DNA of 23,651 bases from a virus: positions 1-23,651 of IMG/VR virus record IMGVR_UViG_3300030109_001855, one strand, 5' to 3'. Shown here one piece after another: positions 13,262 through 21,436 of this stretch; within the stretch, counting starts at the first letter, position 1; every line of letters starts with the position of its first letter. Made by a program: the position numbers and the translations under genes. The notes beneath the pieces were generated by a model that was not told where the DNA came from, searched no databases, and saw only the letters and a list, made by a program, of their open reading frames with translations.

Positions 13262-15085
13262 ATGACGCCAGAACTAGAAGCTCGAATTAATAATTTTATG
13301 GGTGCAGGATCTGTTTCCGACATGGACATGATGCCACAAAGCTTCCAAGAAGGCGGCGAAGTCGAGCAGATGATGATGATGGCGGAAGGCGATCCCAATG
13401 CGGAGCTTGCTGCTGCAATTGATGGGTTGATGGCTGAACAAGCCATGACTGACGATCCAACAGAGCAAGCCATGTTTGCCAGCATGGGCGAAAACATGAT
13501 GGACGCTGCAAATGCGCCTCTTTCAGCAGAAGCTCAAATGATTGCAGCTGAAGGTCGAGGAAGAGACACAACGCTTGCTCATTTAACTCCGGGCGAAGTG
13601 GTTTTGCCGGTAGCGGCAATGCAAGACTCAGCTTTTGAAACAGCTGTCGAAAACCGATTTAACGAGATTGGTCTGGACCCAGAGCAATATGTGGTGGGTG
13701 CAGGCATTGCCAGCTTGAATCCTGTGACTGGTTTAGAAGAGTTTGGATTTTTTAAGAAAATTGGTAAATCTCTTAAAAAGGTCGTAAAAGTTGTTGCTCC
13801 GGTTGCAATGTTAATACCCGGAGTTGGTACAGCGCTTGGTGCTGCACTTGGCGGCATTGGTGGGTTAGCCGGTAAAGCCCTTTCAGTAATACCGGGAGGT
13901 AAGGCAATTGGCAGTCTTGTTTCTTCTGGCGTTTCAGGCATTGCTGGTTTAGGAATCCCCGGAATATCACCGATTGCGGGTGGTGCTTCTGCTGGAAGCT
14001 TTACAGCTCCTTTTGCTGGAGGATTTAAACCATTTGCTGGTGGCGTTTTTGGCAAGCCGGGGTCAGAGTTTTATGGCGCTGATCAGGGTGATCTTTTAAA
14101 CCGCTTCTTGAGAGGCGGAGGCCAGCAGCAAGGTGGAGGTCAACAGCAAGGAAGCAGCCCTTTAACTCAAGAACAAAAAATACAAATGGCTCTTAATGAA
14201 GGGTACACAGAAGTGGATATAGCAACCTACGGCCCTGACGCTTTGTTAGGACTTGATGGTGTGTCTGGAACTGCCACTGATGCGGAGCTTGATGAATTTA
14301 ACAGGGGCGGAATGTTCCCCGGAGGGTTATTTGGCCCGAACAGTTTTGCTGACAAAATTTTAAATATTGATCCAAGCAAAGGTACTGGCCCGTTAAGTTT
14401 TTTAAGAGGTGGCGGTGACGGCGAAGGAATATCAGGATTGCTTGGCGGAGACATGGGCAAACTAGCGCTTGGCGGCGGCGCTGCCTACATGCTTGCAAAG
14501 CTGGCCATGGATGAAGCTAAGAAAGATAAAGGTGTGCCAAAGGTTCCTCTAACCATGATGGATTCAAGCGGCAGATATAACATAGCGGCAGAGGTTGCTA
14601 GACAGCAAGGAAGAGCTGCACCTAATCCAGTTGAATACGGACTGTTGCCTCAAGGCACTTTCCCAGAAATGAGTGGTGGATCGGCAACACCAGCCGGACC
14701 AGCTGTTGTTTCTCAGTATTATGATCCTGATATGCCACAGTATGACCCTAGCCAAATTGAGCAACAGCCTCCCATTCAGGTGGCAGGCGGCGGTGCTATT
14801 TATCCAATGGCATATGCTAATGGCGGTAATGTTGCCATGAAAGACTTCGAGAGAATGAACGGAGGCATCAATGGTCCGGGCACTGAAACCAGTGACGATG
14901 TGCCAGCGATGTTGAGTGATGGCGAATTTGTAATGACAGGGCAAGCGGTTAGAGGTGCAGGTTCATTTGACATGAGCCAAGGTCAGGATGGGATTCTTAC
15001 ACTAACACCCTCTGGCGCCCCTGACCGACAAAAGGGTACGGATGTCATGTACGCAATGATGAATATGTTTGAAGGAGTTGCCTGA
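13262..15085 (+). CDS. Probable internal virion (DNA ejection) protein with duplicated PGE/DGE motif
   Basis: The 607-residue protein has an acidic, Met-rich N-terminus (residues 1-95) and a motif GRGRDTTLAHLTPGEVVLP (about 98-116). A basic amphipathic and then hydrophobic Gly/Ala region follows (about 162-235, with FKKIGKSLKKVVKVVAPVAM and LIPGVGTALGAALGGI), then Gly/Gln-rich linkers. A second motif lies near residues 534-560 (NGPGTETSDDVPAMLSDGEF). The hydrophobic part could insert into a membrane. Phage ejection proteins combine such basic and hydrophobic helices with disordered Gly/Gln sequence, and the gene sits at the usual place after the nozzle. It overlaps the next gene by one base (TGATG). 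Function as ejection protein is inferred; it could also be a tail or spike-related protein. Confidence 0.62.
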   Translation: MTPELEARINNFMGAGSVSDMDMMPQSFQEGGEVEQMMMMAEGDPNAELAAAIDGLMAEQAMTDDPTEQAMFASMGENMMDAANAPLSAEAQMIAAEGRGRDTTLAHLTPGEVVLPVAAMQDSAFETAVENRFNEIGLDPEQYVVGAGIASLNPVTGLEEFGFFKKIGKSLKKVVKVVAPVAMLIPGVGTALGAALGGIGGLAGKALSVIPGGKAIGSLVSSGVSGIAGLGIPGISPIAGGASAGSFTAPFAGGFKPFAGGVFGKPGSEFYGADQGDLLNRFLRGGGQQQGGGQQQGSSPLTQEQKIQMALNEGYTEVDIATYGPDALLGLDGVSGTATDAELDEFNRGGMFPGGLFGPNSFADKILNIDPSKGTGPLSFLRGGGDGEGISGLLGGDMGKLALGGGAAYMLAKLAMDEAKKDKGVPKVPLTMMDSSGRYNIAAEVARQQGRAAPNPVEYGLLPQGTFPEMSGGSATPAGPAVVSQYYDPDMPQYDPSQIEQQPPIQVAGGGAIYPMAYANGGNVAMKDFERMNGGINGPGTETSDDVPAMLSDGEFVMTGQAVRGAGSFDMSQGQDGILTLTPSGAPDRQKGTDVMYAMMNMFEGVA

Positions 15086-17160
15086 TGAGTCAATACCCCG
15101 GATCAAACATGGATGGCACGTTTGGCTATGGCGGCGGAAGCGGTGGATTTGCAGCTGATGTCTATACCGGAGGTGGTGGCGGCTACGGTGGTGGCATAGG
15201 CGGATTAGGCGACTACTATGGTGGTGGATACGACGACTACTATGGTGGTGGCGGAGGCTACGACGACTACTATGGTGGCGGTTATGGCGGCGGAGACTTC
15301 TATAACGATTACTACGGCGGTGGTTATGGTGGCGGATTCGATGACTACTACGGCGATAGTAGGCCAAGGGCAGACGAAACCATGGAAGAATACGAAGCAA
15401 GACAGCCACAACAAGACCCAGATGCTATTCAAGATATACAGGCTGAAGGTTCTCAGGACCCATACATGTCGTCGTCGCAGACACAAACCACGACAGCAGA
15501 TCCAGCCTTCCAACAGCTTATGTATGGCCTTGATGGCAAAGGCGGCTTCATTCCGGGCGCTATGCAGGCGGCTCAGAAAGCATTCTTTGATGAGCAAGGT
15601 AATCCGATTATCAACCCTCAAGAAATTGCGGGCATGTCCCAAGACCAGCTTGACGCTCAAAAGATGGCGCGTGGCCTGACAGGCGTGCAGGATCGATATT
15701 TAAGCGAAGCTGAGCAGGCATACAAAACAGGCATTGGCCAGCTTCAGCAGGGTCAAGACGCAGCAAGACGTTATGGCCTTCAAGGCTTGGAAGCCACTCA
15801 GTCAGGCGTAGCAGAAGAAAAGCGCCTAAGAGAAGCTGGTTTAAGTGGTTTGCTAGGATCTCTTGAAGAGGGCAGAGGGTTAGCGCGAGACGCGACACAA
15901 GATTTATATGGTCGTCTGGGCGAGACTGAAGGAATCCGTCGCGGAGCGACAGATGAGTTTGGTCGCAGGTTGGGCGAAGCAGAAGGAATACAAAGGGGCG
16001 CTACAGGCCAATTTGGTCAAGAAGCTAGAGACATTGCCAGAGGTCAAGTTGGCGCCACAGGACAGTTTGGAGGGCGTCTGGGCGAGTCTGAGCAGATGCT
16101 TAGAGGAACCACAGGCGGTTACGATCAGGATTTAACCAAGCAGTTTTACGATCCTTACGAAGATCGCGTGGTTGATCAGACAATTGATGACGCGATGAAG
16201 GGTGCAGCACAGGCTGAGGTAGCTCAAAGGTTTGGGGATTTAAGGTCGGGCGGTGAGTCTGCATTTGGATCTAGGGCGCGTTTGGGCGCTGGAGAGCGTC
16301 AGGAAGCGCTTGGCAGAGGCTTGGCAAAGGAGATAGCAGGAATTCGATCCAGAGGCTTTACAGAGGCCCAGAGGGCAGGAACCTCTGAGTTTGCCAGACA
16401 AAAGCAAGCAGAGCGTACAGCGGCCAGCGGTTTAGCTGGAATGGCTGGACAAAGGTTAGGATCACAGCAGCAGCTAGGAAGCACGCTTCGAGGCATCTCA
16501 GGAGATGTGTTGGGCGCTCAAAGAGGTTTAGCTAGTGGGCTAGGCACGCTTGGCTCACAAAGGTTTGGTTCACAGCAACAACTTGCTAGTGGTCTTGGAC
16601 AGACCGCAGGACAGCGTTATGGCGCCGGAACTGGTTTAGGTCAGACATTAGTCGGGTACGGTCAGGCAGGCCAGCAGGCGCAAGCAGGCGCAGGACAAGC
16701 GGCGTTAGGATCGGCAGGGCAGCTGGCGGGTGCTTATGGCCAGATGGGAGGACTCGAAGGCCAGATGGGTCAACAACAATTCCAAGCTCAACAAGGGCTG
16801 GGCGGGTTTATGCAGGGGCTTGGAGGCCAAGCACAGCAGGCAGGAATGGCTGGTGTCGGCATGTTGAACCAGATGGGTGGGCAACAGCAGCAGTATCAGC
16901 AAAGCTTGTTAGACGCTCAGAGAGCGAATGCAATGCAGGCACAGATGGCTCCGCTGTCTCAATATCAAGCCATGTTGCCGTTTATTCAGGCAGCTCCGCA
17001 AGGGCAGCAGACAACTCAGCAGCAGTACACCCCAAGGCCTAGTCCTTTGATGGCAGGCATGGGAGTTGGTTTGAGTACGCTTGGAGGCATAGGAAGCTTT
17101 ATGAACCAAGGACGCAGCCCATATGGTTATGGTTATGGAGGTGGCGCCACGCCTCGATAA
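15085..17160 (+). CDS. Large internal virion protein with Gly/Tyr/Asp-rich and Gly/Gln-rich low-complexity regions
   Basis: The 691-residue product begins with a Gly/Tyr/Asp-rich region (about residues 14-92) made of GGGYDDYYGGG-like units. A long helical and repetitive middle follows, with three repeats of the form FGxRLGExExxxRGAT (about 274-342). Then comes a conserved-looking YDPYEDRVVDQTIDDAM (about 354-370) followed by FGSRARLGAGERQEALGRGL. The last third is Gly/Gln/Ala-rich with LGSQQQLGSTL-type repeats. The Y-x-P-Y-E-x-x-V-V-x-x-T pattern plus Ser-Arg-Ala/Leu-rich helices occurs in phage proteins thought to be internal or ejected. A DNA ejection or core protein is the best inference. 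The start ATG overlaps the previous stop. Frames on the other strand are shadows caused by the biased codons. Confidence 0.65.
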   Translation: MSQYPGSNMDGTFGYGGGSGGFAADVYTGGGGGYGGGIGGLGDYYGGGYDDYYGGGGGYDDYYGGGYGGGDFYNDYYGGGYGGGFDDYYGDSRPRADETMEEYEARQPQQDPDAIQDIQAEGSQDPYMSSSQTQTTTADPAFQQLMYGLDGKGGFIPGAMQAAQKAFFDEQGNPIINPQEIAGMSQDQLDAQKMARGLTGVQDRYLSEAEQAYKTGIGQLQQGQDAARRYGLQGLEATQSGVAEEKRLREAGLSGLLGSLEEGRGLARDATQDLYGRLGETEGIRRGATDEFGRRLGEAEGIQRGATGQFGQEARDIARGQVGATGQFGGRLGESEQMLRGTTGGYDQDLTKQFYDPYEDRVVDQTIDDAMKGAAQAEVAQRFGDLRSGGESAFGSRARLGAGERQEALGRGLAKEIAGIRSRGFTEAQRAGTSEFARQKQAERTAASGLAGMAGQRLGSQQQLGSTLRGISGDVLGAQRGLASGLGTLGSQRFGSQQQLASGLGQTAGQRYGAGTGLGQTLVGYGQAGQQAQAGAGQAALGSAGQLAGAYGQMGGLEGQMGQQQFQAQQGLGGFMQGLGGQAQQAGMAGVGMLNQMGGQQQQYQQSLLDAQRANAMQAQMAPLSQYQAMLPFIQAAPQGQQTTQQQYTPRPSPLMAGMGVGLSTLGGIGSFMNQGRSPYGYGYGGGATPR
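15208..15356 (+). repeat. Gly/Tyr/Asp codon repeat region
   Basis: Repeated GACTACTATGGTGGTGG-like units encode the DYYGGG blocks. Unit length is irregular (about 24-39 bases), with synonymous drift, so it is a degenerate repeat and not a fresh tandem array. Confidence 0.8.
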
Positions 17161-17162
17161 AT

Positions 17163-18662
17163 ATGGTCACAAACACAAAGCAAATAGATCCTTTTGGCGG
17201 CGACATCAAGTTGCCTGATGGCAGCACCCTTCGGGATAGACTTAAAACGCCAACTTATCAGGACACTTTTCAAAAGTATCAGGATAGACTTTCTCCTTAT
17301 CTTTATCAGGCTCCTAAATTAGATTTTTTTGACGTAGCATCAGAACTGGGTGCTGCAATTTTATCTACCCCATCTACCGGAAATGTGTTTGAGGGAATTG
17401 GGCGCGGCTTTGCTAATGTCTCAACAAGAGTTAGACAGGCGCGTGAAGACAACATGAAAGCCAATCAGCAGATGGGAATGCAAATTGCTTCTCTTGCAAT
17501 GCAAGACGAGCAAAGAGCGCAAGACTATATGGACAAATATTCTTTTGAGCTTTTAAAGCTAGCTAACGATCCGGGGGAAATGATTAGCTTGGAATTTGAT
17601 GAATACATTCCTGAAGTTGACACGAATGGTGATCCTGTTTTTGAAACTGACAAGGAAGGTAACCCTGTAATGGGTGCGGACGGCCAGCCTGTTCAAAAAC
17701 AAGTTGCTTCTGGAAACCGATTGAAAAGGTCGTTTAGGAATAATGCTGCTAATAAAAGATTTTTAGATGTGTTGATACAACAAAGAAACGGGCTAAAGAT
17801 CAATGACGCGCAAGCCATCACTAATGTTTATGGGGAAGAAGGCAACAAAGAATACATTAAATCTTTAATTAAAAAAGAAGATGAAATAAACGCAGAAGCA
17901 AAGTCGGCTGGTGGAATAAGGGATCAAGTTGCCTATGCGAGAAAAATTGCAACGGATCTTGGCCCGGATGGATACGGTTCAGTTGAAGCATTTTTAGTGC
18001 CTATAAAAAAAGTTTTAGTTGGCGTAGGTCTTGGCGGAATGATCGATGAGAGCAAGTTAGGCGATCAAATCTTGATGAACCAAGTTGGTCTTGGCTTTAC
18101 CATGGGGCTTGTTGGACAGACCAAAGGCGCTATATCAAACAAAGAAATGGATATGTTTTTGGCAGGATCTCCTTCCTTAGCCAGCACTTACGATGGTTTT
18201 ATGAAGCAATTGAAATACTTGGATCGCATTGCAAAGCGAAGCGAAGATTTTCAACTTGCATACTTTGAAGAAGCGGCAAGGCTCGAAAAAGAAAAAGTTT
18301 CTCCTAGCGTTATGAGAAGAGAATTAGGTGTTTTTCAAACTAAATGGAGAAATGACAACCCGCTGTTTGAGTCATCAGAAGAGCTGGCAGAAATACAAGG
18401 ACATGCAGCAGGAAAGGACTACAGCAAAGATTATAATTATTTGGCTGGCAGACAAGATTACAGAAGCACTCAATCGGCTAAAACATTGCCGACTAATACC
18501 CAATCCGTTGCAGAACAATCTTCAAGTCTTGCAGACAAAGTTGTTAAAGGATCAGGTACGCGAGCAGAAAAGACGATTCAATTACAAGACATGATAGACA
18601 AGGGACTACCTGTTCCTGAGTGGATGATCCAAGCTTATGAACTTACCCCAAAGAGTGATTGA
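17163..18662 (+). CDS. Probable internal virion protein
   Basis: The 499-residue protein starts two bases after the previous stop with no strong ribosome-binding site. It is mostly helical and hydrophilic. An N-terminal part (DPFGGDIKLPDGSTLRDRLK) precedes a segment LDFFDVASELGAAILSTPS and then coiled helices rich in Gln/Met (about residues 95-135). A central motif GQTKGAISNKEMDMFLAGSP (about 319-338) resembles one I recall from other marine phage internal proteins. The C-terminal 70 residues are Ser/Thr/Gln-rich. Placed between two other large proteins of the same presumed function, it most likely belongs to the set of virion proteins released with the DNA. No peptidoglycan hydrolase motif is visible. 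Confidence 0.65.
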   Translation: MVTNTKQIDPFGGDIKLPDGSTLRDRLKTPTYQDTFQKYQDRLSPYLYQAPKLDFFDVASELGAAILSTPSTGNVFEGIGRGFANVSTRVRQAREDNMKANQQMGMQIASLAMQDEQRAQDYMDKYSFELLKLANDPGEMISLEFDEYIPEVDTNGDPVFETDKEGNPVMGADGQPVQKQVASGNRLKRSFRNNAANKRFLDVLIQQRNGLKINDAQAITNVYGEEGNKEYIKSLIKKEDEINAEAKSAGGIRDQVAYARKIATDLGPDGYGSVEAFLVPIKKVLVGVGLGGMIDESKLGDQILMNQVGLGFTMGLVGQTKGAISNKEMDMFLAGSPSLASTYDGFMKQLKYLDRIAKRSEDFQLAYFEEAARLEKEKVSPSVMRRELGVFQTKWRNDNPLFESSEELAEIQGHAAGKDYSKDYNYLAGRQDYRSTQSAKTLPTNTQSVAEQSSSLADKVVKGSGTRAEKTIQLQDMIDKGLPVPEWMIQAYELTPKSD

Positions 18663-18664
18663 TT

Positions 18665-20959
18665 GTGGCTGACGAATTTAATTACGAAGAAGAAAGAGAC
18701 AAAGTTCTACGAAACGCAATGCAGACACAAATGCAGGAAGACCAAGACTTTATGGACTATGGTCTTATGAAGGCTAGAGCTAATTTGTTTTTTGATGACA
18801 ACGCAATGATTGAATACATTGCGTCAGAAAAATTTCCTGATGACCCGATGGCTTCTTTAAGGTTTAAAAAACAAGACGGAACTTTGGTTTACGAAGATTA
18901 TGATGGAAACATCAAAAAAGTTTTTGAGCCGGGAGAAGATGTAAGCTGGATTGAAAATTATTTTGTTCCAAATATTGTGCCTGCGACTACTTTTACGGCT
19001 GACGTTGGCTCCGGCATGGCTGGGGCAACTGTTGGATTTAAAAAAGGTGTGGACTGGACAAAAAATATTAAACATCCACTGGCTAAAACCGCAGGTATAT
19101 TACTATCCACTGGATTAGGGGCGGCTGGTTCAAACTTTATTATTGGCGGCGTCGCAAGAACTGGTCGAGAAGCAATGATTGACATGTTTTACAATCTCCC
19201 TCCAGAAGAGATAGCGGCTGCTTACAATGATCTTTTAGTGTCTTCTGCATTTTCAGCGATACCTTTTGGCGCAGGCCCAACCAGAAATGTTGTAAACAAG
19301 TTCATTGGCAAAGAAACAATGCTTAAAGAGCTTATGAATCTTAGAGCCACCAATGATGAAATAATTAAAGAAGCATCTAAAATAGGTATTAAGCTGACTC
19401 CAGCAGAAGCTGCGGACGTTGCAACCAGATCGGTTAACCTACAATACTTTTTAAGCCAACAGCCACAAATTGAAGCTGTTCGTAAGTTTTATCATAACAG
19501 GTCAGCTAGGATTAGAGAGGCTACTGAGGTGTTTGCCGATTCAATAGGTGCAGCTACACAAAAGTATGGCGACATTGGAAGAAGGGTTTCTGAAGCAGCA
19601 AAAAGCGCAGTAAAACAAATTTCGGCAAAAAGACAAAATCGAGCGGCTAAATTATACGACACGATTAGAAACGCAGAAAACCCTGTTACTGTAGACACTA
19701 GCGCCATAATTAAAGACATTGATGATAAGTTGGCAAATCCAGAGCTAGGCAACGACATGCGAGAAGCTCTGGAAGCCATGAAGGATCAATTCTTTGATGC
19801 TAATGGAGATCAAATATCTAACCTTATGGCTTTGCATGAAAGAAGGGCGGGGGAAATAGAAAATCTTATTAAAGCCAACATGGGAACTTCTCAAGGGAAA
19901 GAGTTAATAAAATACAAAGATGGGATGACTGATTTGTTTGAGGCGCATCCTGTGTTTGGCGAAACTTATCGTCTAGCAAAACGAGTTTACGATCCAACTA
20001 AGCCTCAGCTTGAGTTAATTGAAAACTCTGCCATTGGAAGGCTTGCTAATGTTATGACAGACAAACAATCAGCGAGAGCTGTGACTGAGTTATTTAATCC
20101 AGATGTGTCTGTTCAGTCTATGAGAAACGCAAAACGTATTTTGCAAGCCGTTGATCCAGATGCAATGCAAGACGTTAAAAAAATGTTTATTAAAATGAAA
20201 CTTGACGATTTTACTAAACAAAGCCTTGAAGGAGGAATGCCTCAATTTCAGCAATACTTTGCTAGGCCCAAAACAAGAAAAGTGATGGAGGAGTTTTTAA
20301 CTCCAGATGAGTTTCAGAAATTTGATCGCATGATCGAGATCATGGGTAAAGCATACAACACAGTGCCAAGAGGCGGCTCTCAAACCCAACCTAACTTGGT
20401 GATGGAAAAAATGCTCGCAGACGACACTGCTGGCCTTGGCTTAAAGACAACTAAATTTTTACTGAGCGCAGTTAGATTGGTAGGAAGATTAGCAACTGGA
20501 ACTGTTGGCGATGAGCTAATGCATTCAATTGCTATGAAGCAGGCTGATACTTACTACGATGCCTTGGCTAAAGTTTTGCTTGATCCAGACTCTGCTGTTG
20601 ATGTTGAAAAAGCATATCAATACTTTTCTAAATTGGAGTATGGCGCAAAGCAATCTATGGCTCGTGGAGCAACAGAGGGTGTAGGTGCTATTACAGAAGA
20701 AGACCAAGAATACGCTCCAACAAAACCGCAGATTGAAGCCATGATAAACCAAACAAAAGAGCTGCAAGAATCCTTGAACAATCCTCAAGGCGCTTTAGAT
20801 GTTGATATGTTTGAAGACCTTCCTATGCAGCCTGATCGCATGGGTGTGCCTTTGGGTATTGACCCAGCAACGTCACCAACGATATTGCCAAGAGATGAAG
20901 ACAGAGAGCTGGCCATGCGGTTAAGGTCCAGACAGTCTGGGATTGCTGGTTTAGTCTAG
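18665..20959 (+). CDS. Large internal virion protein, last gene of the structural operon
   Basis: The GTG at 18665 is preferred over the in-frame TTG at 18659 because AGAG (18652-18655) lies at a better distance; the product is then about 764 residues. It has an acidic helical N-terminus, a weakly hydrophobic Gly/Ala region (about residues 100-175, with VGSGMAGATVGF and AGILLSTGLGAAGSNF) and a long charged helical body with AKSAVKQISAKRQNRAAKLY. Near its C-terminus is a second hydrophobic helix region (LKTTKFLLSAVRLVGRLATG). This design suits a membrane-interacting internal protein used for genome delivery, as with the large ejection proteins of podoviruses. I see no catalytic motif of lysozymes or peptidases. 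It ends with nine bases of overlap with a convergent gene. Confidence 0.65.
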   Translation: MADEFNYEEERDKVLRNAMQTQMQEDQDFMDYGLMKARANLFFDDNAMIEYIASEKFPDDPMASLRFKKQDGTLVYEDYDGNIKKVFEPGEDVSWIENYFVPNIVPATTFTADVGSGMAGATVGFKKGVDWTKNIKHPLAKTAGILLSTGLGAAGSNFIIGGVARTGREAMIDMFYNLPPEEIAAAYNDLLVSSAFSAIPFGAGPTRNVVNKFIGKETMLKELMNLRATNDEIIKEASKIGIKLTPAEAADVATRSVNLQYFLSQQPQIEAVRKFYHNRSARIREATEVFADSIGAATQKYGDIGRRVSEAAKSAVKQISAKRQNRAAKLYDTIRNAENPVTVDTSAIIKDIDDKLANPELGNDMREALEAMKDQFFDANGDQISNLMALHERRAGEIENLIKANMGTSQGKELIKYKDGMTDLFEAHPVFGETYRLAKRVYDPTKPQLELIENSAIGRLANVMTDKQSARAVTELFNPDVSVQSMRNAKRILQAVDPDAMQDVKKMFIKMKLDDFTKQSLEGGMPQFQQYFARPKTRKVMEEFLTPDEFQKFDRMIEIMGKAYNTVPRGGSQTQPNLVMEKMLADDTAGLGLKTTKFLLSAVRLVGRLATGTVGDELMHSIAMKQADTYYDALAKVLLDPDSAVDVEKAYQYFSKLEYGAKQSMARGATEGVGAITEEDQEYAPTKPQIEAMINQTKELQESLNNPQGALDVDMFEDLPMQPDRMGVPLGIDPATSPTILPRDEDRELAMRLRSRQSGIAGLV

Positions 20960-21202
20960 CTCCAGCTCGCCTTGTGGCTCATGCTCATGAGCTACAATCA
21001 TGGCGCCATCGACATCATAGTCGAACTCATAGCCCATGACGTTTTCGCCATTAACATTAACCATCAGGTTTCTTGAGATTAACCTAAGCAGCGCGGCCTG
21101 ATGGTGTAGTGTCAATCTAGAAAACAGATCAATCACTTCTTTTGCTTCAAGAACTGGCTGGTAAGTCTGGTAAACAGACTTTTGTTTTTTAAAAAGATTC
21201 AT
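20951..21202 (-). CDS. Small acidic protein, second gene of a leftward operon
   Basis: This 83-residue protein is encoded opposite to the structural genes. Its ATG (21200-21202) overlaps the stop of the upstream leftward gene as ATGA, so the two are translationally coupled. Its own stop overlaps the end of the rightward gene by nine bases. It has a helical, partly basic N-terminus (residues 1-45, with EVIDLFSRLTLHHQAALLRL) and an acidic C-terminus (FDYDVDGAMIVAHEHEPQG). No family is recognised. Coupling to a DNA-binding-like protein suggests a partner or regulator, by inference only. Confidence 0.65.
   Translation of the reverse strand: MNLFKKQKSVYQTYQPVLEAKEVIDLFSRLTLHHQAALLRLISRNLMVNVNGENVMGYEFDYDVDGAMIVAHEHEPQGELELD
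20977..20992. other. Inverted repeat at the convergent junction
   Basis: GCTCAT and ATGAGC flank a GCTC loop 18 bases after the stop of the structural operon. It lies inside the leftward gene and has no T run in either direction, so it is not a standard terminator. It might stabilise RNA ends or simply reflect the coding sequence. Confidence 0.3.
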
Positions 21203-21375
21203 GCGCTAAGTTGCTCTGCAAAGATAGATTTGTGTTCTCTCTCAATCAGAACCTTGAGTTGGCCAATTTTTGAACGCTCCTGATGGTTACAAATTTCTTG
21301 CAACATGTTGTAGGTGCGTACATCAAGAGCCAACGATTTGCGAGTTTTAGAATCCTCTGGATCAAGACTGCTCAT
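21199..21375 (-). CDS. Ribbon-helix-helix-like DNA-binding protein candidate
   Basis: The 58-residue product starts at an ATG (complement of 21373-21375), about 22 bases after the expected transcription start. The open frame extends upstream to a TTG at 21432, but that codon lies in the -35 box and cannot start the protein. The order is a short basic segment SKTRKS, a strand KSLALDV, a helix RTYNMLQEICNHQER and a second helix SKIGQLKVLIEREHKSIFAE. This is the layout of Arc/MetJ/CopG ribbon-helix-helix repressors, which bind operators as dimers. It is the first gene of a two-gene leftward operon beside a divergent dioxygenase gene, so it may control itself, that gene or other phage promoters. 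Fold assignment is by pattern. Confidence 0.65.
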   Translation of the reverse strand: MSSLDPEDSKTRKSLALDVRTYNMLQEICNHQERSKIGQLKVLIEREHKSIFAEQLSA

Positions 21376-21397
21376 TGGGTATTCCCATGTTAACTTA

Positions 21398-21426
21398 TGG
21401 CACATTCTATAATTTTTTGCGATAAT
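21398..21426 (+). promoter_or_regulatory. Rightward extended -10 promoter for the dioxygenase gene
   Basis: TGCGATAAT (21418-21426) fits an extended -10, with a weak TGGCAC (21398-21403) at 17-base spacing. It overlaps the leftward promoter almost completely, so only one of the two may be occupied by RNA polymerase at a time. Confidence 0.5.
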
Positions 21427-21432
21427 GTGCAA
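21404..21432 (-). promoter_or_regulatory. Leftward promoter for the two-gene regulator operon
   Basis: On the minus strand, TTGCAC (complement of 21427-21432) and TAGAAT (complement of 21404-21409) are separated by exactly 17 bases. Start of transcription is expected near 21397. A short imperfect palindrome TGGGTATTCCCA (21376-21387) lies between it and the start codon and could be an operator. Confidence 0.7.
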
Positions 21433-21436
21433 ACTT

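Noticed and set aside
13274-14055. Minus-strand open frames opposite the internal protein gene
   Set aside because: They are Pro/Ala- or His/Cys-rich shadows of the Gly/Ala-rich plus-strand gene, which has a coupled start and conserved motifs.
15002-15679. Overlapping frames on both strands in the Gly/Tyr repeat region
   Set aside because: His/Arg/Ser-rich or Thr/Val-rich products come from repeat codons read in other frames; only the plus-strand frame continues through the whole 691-codon gene.
18659-18664. TTG at 18659 as start of the large internal protein
   Set aside because: The GTG at 18665 has better spacing to the AGAG sequence; only two residues differ, so the product is unaffected.
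21376-21432. 77-residue version of the ribbon-helix-helix-like protein starting at TTG 21432
   Set aside because: That codon forms the -35 hexamer of the leftward promoter, so it would be outside the messenger; the ATG at 21375 fits the expected 5' end.
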